From: WLXB01 sp040221475
Lineage (GTDB): Bacteria > Pseudomonadota > Alphaproteobacteria > Rhodospirillales > Rhodospirillaceae
Direction: 5' to 3'
DNA: 64,000 nt
Assembly (NCBI GenBank): GCA_040221475.1
Contig: JAVKEJ010000053.1
Location: forward strand, 124,001-188,000
Under the pieces are notes generated by a model. That model had not been told where the DNA came from, ran no database searches, and saw only the letters and a program-made list of their open reading frames with translations. Positions 60,207 to 64,000 of the stretch are shown here, in pieces. How positions within the stretch are numbered: position 1 is the first letter of the stretch; each line of letters starts with the position of its first letter. The translations under genes and the position numbers were made by a program.

Positions 60207-61169
60207 TCATCGGTCTAGAATCTTCTTAGCCGTTGCAAACATATGTCGACCGTCCGTCTCCGTGCTGCTTGTCCAGTCAATAACCTGGGTATTAGGAATT
60301 GCCCACGGGAGTTGCTTACCAAATCGCGGACCTTTGCGATCAAAAATTGCTCGAGACGACACGGCTGAAGCTTCATTCCAAAAGCCGAATACAATGTACT
60401 TAGAGTCAGAAAATAGTAGAAAAATTGCTGGGCCAGTATTCCACGATATGTTTAGGTCCGAAGTCTCGTATAGAGCAAGTCGTAATTCATGATCTAGTGC
60501 TGCTTCTGGGCATAGCTCCCAATCATAACCCGATGACTTGTAATCTGCCAGTAAATCGTCTTGATCTGGTATTACTATAATCCTCTTGTCAGGGTAGGCT
60601 TCTTTTAGGCTTCGCCAGAGCAGCAGAAACTCGTCTATTGAACAGTTTCTGTAAGGATTGTGTTCAGTATTTCTAAGGGTGATAGTAATTGTAGCTTTTG
60701 TTTTTTTGAAGCGGAGTCTGATCCATTCCAGGCCTTTGTCTGTTGCCTTGTAAATGCGAGGATTGCCGCTTCCGTCATAAATTTTTTCTATGTCTATAGG
60801 GGTGCATGGCATAAGGGATATGCCTGACCCTCTCTGTAGTGCGGGGTCAGTAGGATCATAGTTCTTGGGGTAAGAGTGGCTGGATTGCGGTAGCATGCCA
60901 GATCTTGAAAGGATAATGTCGTCAATCATGGGGATTAGGCCAGCAGTGTCTATGAGCACGTTGCGAACTTTGCGGTCTTCATAACCCCGCGAATACCCTA
61001 ATTCTATCGGGTTAGACTTTCGGTAGAAAGGAGCATAGATACAAAGAGTGATTTTTTTATATCCATTTATTCGTGCGTAACCTACAAGACCTGAAAGATA
61101 GACAGCAAAGTCAAAAGATAGAGGGGCACACCTTAGGTCATAGTATGCTAGCAATCTTTCTTCAGGCAT
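60207..61169 (-). CDS. Hypothetical protein of the polysaccharide locus
   Basis: 320 residues, no signal peptide or obvious membrane segment. No family recognised. 'YDLRCAPLSFDFAVYLSGLVGYARINGYKKITLCIYAP' is a Rossmann-like start; 'RFKKTKATITITLRNTEHNPYRNCSIDEFLLLWRSLKEAYPDKRIIVIPDQDDL' and 'YETSDLNISWNTGPAIFLLFSDSKYIVFGFWNEA' look like the second half of a GT-B-type glycosyltransferase, where a sugar-donor loop sits at 'SWNTGPA'. This is a guess. Convergent-type orientation relative to the downstream AsnB gene, with which it shares a large AT-rich upstream region. Confidence 0.5.
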   Translation of the reverse strand: MPEERLLAYYDLRCAPLSFDFAVYLSGLVGYARINGYKKITLCIYAPFYRKSNPIELGYSRGYEDRKVRNVLIDTAGLIPMIDDIILSRSGMLPQSSHSYPKNYDPTDPALQRGSGISLMPCTPIDIEKIYDGSGNPRIYKATDKGLEWIRLRFKKTKATITITLRNTEHNPYRNCSIDEFLLLWRSLKEAYPDKRIIVIPDQDDLLADYKSSGYDWELCPEAALDHELRLALYETSDLNISWNTGPAIFLLFSDSKYIVFGFWNEASAVSSRAIFDRKGPRFGKQLPWAIPNTQVIDWTSSTETDGRHMFATAKKILDR

Positions 61170-61807
61170 TATTGATTCCCTATATTTTTTTTAATCTGAA
61201 TCTCTGGATAAGATAGTGCTCTTTGTAGTCTAATATTTCTAACCCAATATTCTGCGTGGTGCATCCCTAACTCTCCAATTAGAGAGCATTTATTCAGTGA
61301 TAATTAGATTCACTTTAAATTTTTTTCCAAAGTTCCAAGAATAATTTCTTACGTAGTGCTAAGAATTATCGATGTCCGCTCTAGCGTATACAAAACCTAA
61401 TCTGTGAAACTAACATCATTGGTTATTACCACTCGGTCTATGGCTCCGTCGAAACATTCTTGCCATCCTGTATGCAGTGTCTATGTGCTTTCTCGGGCTG
61501 AGCGCGCTTGTGCCAAAAGCCAGTTGTCAACTGGCAGTGCAACAGTGATAGAAGGTATTAGGACTGTTTTTAGCAAACGAGCACCTAATATTTAGAAACA
61601 GAAGTTGTATTGATTATGTATTTTATCATCCAAAGTGAATGCAATTAAGGTCCGTCCCCTTTCTTTCACTCTATTGTCTTGATAAAAGCCAATAATTAAT
61701 GATGCTGATAGTTACACAGTGCTATAGCTTATTACTTAATACTTACAGAGCCTATTGAAGCTGATGACTGGCAGTCTTTTTATGAAGAATTTTTTGAGCA
61801 AAATCGT
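61170..61807. other. AT-rich intergenic region, possible gene relic inside
   Basis: 638 bases, clearly AT-richer than the flanking genes. It should contain the promoters for the gene at 60207-61169 and for the AsnB gene. Plus frame 61404-61595 has no family resemblance. On the minus strand one stretch looks protein-like but is broken by a stop; it is listed separately as a relic. Confidence 0.5.
61397..61591 (-). pseudogene. Possible gene relic in the AT-rich gap
   Basis: Minus-strand frame reading ILGARLLKTVLIPSITVALPVDNWLLAQARSAREST, stop (TAG at 61491-61493), then TLHTGWQECFDGAIDRVVITNDVSFTD, stop. The composition (hydrophobic strand, 'PVDNWLL', then a polar helix) looks coding but is short and interrupted. 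The PVDxxL pattern loosely recalls GT25-type glycosyltransferases. It might be a decayed piece of a former glycan gene; weakly supported. Confidence 0.25.
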
Positions 61808-63610
61808 ATGTGCGGAATAAACGGTTACCTCAATTTTCGCACGCAGAATACACCAGAACGTATTCAGCAGATTATCGGTAAGATGAATACTGCTTTGGTA
61901 CACCGCGGACCCGATAACCAAGGGCAATGGCTGGATCCCGGAAATTTTTGCCATTTAGGCCATACACGCTTAAGCATTCTTGACCTTACACCTGCCGGCA
62001 ATCAGCCGATGATGTCCGAAGATGGCAGGTTTGTGATATCTTTCAATGGTGAAATTTATAATTTTAAAGAGCTTCGGCTCATGTATGAGCGCAAGGGCCA
62101 GCAATTTAAAACAGGCACTGATACTGAAATACTTCTGCACGCTTTCACGAAATTAGGCCCAGTAGTTTTCCAAGCCCTTGATGGGCAATTTGCTGTAGCT
62201 ATCTATGACCGTCAGAAAGGGATTGTAACTTTAGCGCGAGATCGTATTGGAGAAAAACCTTTATACTATGCGATAGAATCCGGCTTTTGTGTCTTTAGCT
62301 CAGAACTTAAGGCGCTCTTGGAGGTTGACCAACTTGATGTGCAGCTTTCAGAAGAAGCGCTTGCGCAGTATCTAACCCTGCGTTATGTGCCGCCACCCAA
62401 AACGATTTTAGACCCTATTAAAAAACTCCCTCCTGGCTTCTACCTTCAGATAGATATAAACGGTAATAGTCGCGTTGAAAGGTATTATTCCTTTGAAATA
62501 GATCAGGATAACGCTCCAGGTCTGGGTGACTTGGACACATACTGTGATGAAGTTGAAGAAGCTTTAATTGACTCCTTAAAGGTCCGGCTAAACAGTGATG
62601 TCCCAATAGGGGTTTTCTTGTCGAGCGGGGTCGACTCCTCCTTGGTCTGTGCGCTGCTTTCAAAAAAGCTTGATCAAAACATTAAGACTTACACAATCGG
62701 GTTTTCCGGCGACGAAAATTCAGAGCATCATGCTGCAGAGAGTATATCTAAAGAGCTAGGCACAGATCATAGCACGCACATTTTTTCTGCGTCGAATTTT
62801 GACGTTATATGCGACAAAATCGGAGATATTTTAGACGAACCTAATGGTGATAGAAGCTGTGTGCCGACTTACCTCTTATCAGAGTTTACACGTCAGCATG
62901 TAAAAGTGGCCATATCAGGGGATGCCGGAGATGAGCTATTTGGCGGGTATGGCAGATACCCTGGGGTTGCTAAGTCATTCGATGGTATGGCGCCTGGAAA
63001 TGCGCGACAAAAGGTAAAGGCTTATATTGAGCAAGGGCTGCCCGTATTTCCTCCCCAAGCTGTTCAAGCGGCGTTTCCAGATGCATTTGAAAAGCTGAGT
63101 GACTTTTATGAGGCATACGCGCCCGCATTTGCGCATATTAGAAGGCCTTCAATTCATGCACTGCGACAGTTGGATCTCCATACATACCTGCCTGGAGCTG
63201 TTTTAGCGAAAGTAGACAGAATGAGTATGCAACACTCCTTGGAAGTGCGGACACCCTTCTTGTCACCAAAGATGCTAGCGCTAGCAAGTAAGGCTAGCGA
63301 GAAGGCGTGCTGGTCTGACGGCATACAAAAGGTTGTCCTCCGCAGAATTTTGTCAAAATACTTACCTGACCAACATGTTTATGCGCCAAAGCAAGGGTTT
63401 GGTATGCCCTCGAGCGTATTCTTCAATAATAAACAACGGATAGAGGCCGAACTTAGAACGGCGTACCATGTTTTACGTGCGACAAATTTCTTTCAATCGC
63501 GTCATCAGGCTTTGGACGCAATGTTTGGTTCTGTAACAGCGAATATTAATTCTATTTGGGCAGTAGTGGTTCTATCTAAATGGATACAGTCTATAAATAG
63601 GGCACTATAG
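61808..63610 (+). CDS. asnB: Asparagine synthetase (glutamine-hydrolysing), AsnB family
   Basis: 600 residues. MCGINGYLNF begins with the glutaminase nucleophile Cys2; 'HRGPDNQGQW', 'LGHTRLSILDL', 'SFNGEIYNFKEL' (glutamine site) follow. The synthetase domain has the PP-loop 'FLSSGVDSSLVCALL' near residue 270 and 'AISGDAGDELFGGYGRY' with 'KVDRMSMQHSLEVRTPFLS'. It makes amides from acids using glutamine nitrogen. Homologues in surface-polysaccharide loci amidate uronic acids on sugars, a plausible role here; ordinary asparagine synthesis is the alternative. Confidence 0.9.
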   Translation: MCGINGYLNFRTQNTPERIQQIIGKMNTALVHRGPDNQGQWLDPGNFCHLGHTRLSILDLTPAGNQPMMSEDGRFVISFNGEIYNFKELRLMYERKGQQFKTGTDTEILLHAFTKLGPVVFQALDGQFAVAIYDRQKGIVTLARDRIGEKPLYYAIESGFCVFSSELKALLEVDQLDVQLSEEALAQYLTLRYVPPPKTILDPIKKLPPGFYLQIDINGNSRVERYYSFEIDQDNAPGLGDLDTYCDEVEEALIDSLKVRLNSDVPIGVFLSSGVDSSLVCALLSKKLDQNIKTYTIGFSGDENSEHHAAESISKELGTDHSTHIFSASNFDVICDKIGDILDEPNGDRSCVPTYLLSEFTRQHVKVAISGDAGDELFGGYGRYPGVAKSFDGMAPGNARQKVKAYIEQGLPVFPPQAVQAAFPDAFEKLSDFYEAYAPAFAHIRRPSIHALRQLDLHTYLPGAVLAKVDRMSMQHSLEVRTPFLSPKMLALASKASEKACWSDGIQKVVLRRILSKYLPDQHVYAPKQGFGMPSSVFFNNKQRIEAELRTAYHVLRATNFFQSRHQALDAMFGSVTANINSIWAVVVLSKWIQSINRAL

Positions 63611-63612
63611 AG

Positions 63613-64000
63613 ATGGATAATCGTCCACCTCCAGCAGTGTTATACCGGATGATGCGCGATCTTATGAATAGCGCAGCCAATAGTGCAACCAACTTTCTTG
63701 ATGATGAAGTTAAAGGTCGTGTCAGTGAACTTGCTCAGTACTTTGATAATGCCTGCGAGAACTATAATGACGCCGATTTGACGATTATCATCTTCCATCT
63801 GGAACTCGAAGATGCATACAAGAGTGTAAACTATATTGACATTAGCTTTGATCAAAGCCTGATCAACTATAGGGTAATTTTAGAGTACCATTTTGAAGCC
63901 TCTCGGATGTTTAACCCTGATGCTAGAATTATTTTCATTTGCGGTGAAGATGATGAAGTTTCGTATGTGCCTGATAATGTTGTTATTGTTCGTCTACCTT
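63613..64000 (+). CDS. Unrecognised protein, 3' cut by the window end
   Basis: ATG at 63613, two bases after the asnB stop, and no stop codon up to base 64000 (129 residues visible). Begins MDNRPPPAVLYRMMRDLMN, continues with acidic, helix-rich sequence ('DADLTIIIFHLELEDAYKSVNYI') and 'YRVILEYHFEASRMFNPDARIIFICGEDDE'. The last stretch has a Rossmann-like rhythm (hydrophobic-hydrophobic-C-G-E-D). Position beside asnB suggests the same operon. No family recognised. Confidence 0.65.
   Translation, partial: MDNRPPPAVLYRMMRDLMNSAANSATNFLDDEVKGRVSELAQYFDNACENYNDADLTIIIFHLELEDAYKSVNYIDISFDQSLINYRVILEYHFEASRMFNPDARIIFICGEDDEVSYVPDNVVIVRLP

Noticed and set aside
61404..61595. 63-codon plus-strand ORF before asnB
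   Set aside because: No ribosome site, no family features; opposite strand has a more protein-like reading.

Overview
The window looks like a chromosomal segment of a Gram-negative alphaproteobacterium, probably a free-living heterotroph. This is an inference from three things: TonB-dependent receptors and an autotransporter (outer membrane), many Tat-type leaders, and a pair of palindromes after fadE (CCCTCGG...CCGAGGG flanked by GTCA and TCCA) that resemble short extragenic repeats common in that class. I saw no tRNA, rRNA, phage gene, IS element or CRISPR array.

Region 1 (1-25 kb) is accessory metabolism: a cut-off flavin amine oxidase, a GDSL esterase autotransporter, alpha/beta hydrolase, VOC proteins, a Tat-exported methyltransferase-like protein, a TonB receptor, a hybrid histidine kinase, FadE-type acyl-CoA dehydrogenase, PaiB, a truncated EamA permease, a Ca/Na antiporter and a GST. 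An IclR-regulated group follows (VOC protein, amidohydrolase, orphan family-5 solute-binding protein, nitrilase-like protein). The same 15-bp palindrome lies before the amidohydrolase and before iclR. A PEP mutase-like gene then diverges from a marR gene that carries its own palindrome over its promoter.

Region 2 (25-42.5 kb) holds an HTH protein, a CpeT-like secreted protein, DinB, an in-frame 33-bp minisatellite, an ACT protein, a large TonB receptor, a TPR-sulfotransferase, a maleate-isomerase-like protein, an NmrA-type protein, a degenerate EAL protein, a Tat-exported epoxide-hydrolase-like protein, an isochorismatase and MsrA. It ends with a GntR-controlled acyl-CoA dehydrogenase plus two CaiB-type CoA transferases, with TTGTCTG operators in the divergent promoter.

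Region 3 (42.5-64 kb) is a surface-polysaccharide locus, visibly more AT-rich than region 1. Two divergent operons start around 49.1-49.4 kb. The leftward one encodes a sugar dehydratase/epimerase, a pyruvate-dehydrogenase-E1-like alpha/beta pair, an SDR, a methyltransferase and an acetolactate-synthase-like TPP enzyme. Such enzymes are known to add two-carbon branches to keto-sugars. The rightward one encodes transaldolase, sedoheptulose-7-P isomerase, GmhB phosphatase and a HldE-like kinase/nucleotidyltransferase with its two domains in swapped order: a self-contained route to nucleotide-activated heptose. It continues with two epimerases, a Gfo/Idh oxidoreductase, a UDP-sugar-dehydrogenase homologue lacking the catalytic Cys, an SDR with HxxxH in place of YxxxK, a Nudix hydrolase and a methyltransferase. 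Two leftward genes, a 640-bp AT-rich gap with a possible gene relic, an asparagine-synthetase homologue and a gene cut by the window end follow. My overall inference is biosynthesis of an unusual heptose- or branched-sugar-containing glycan.
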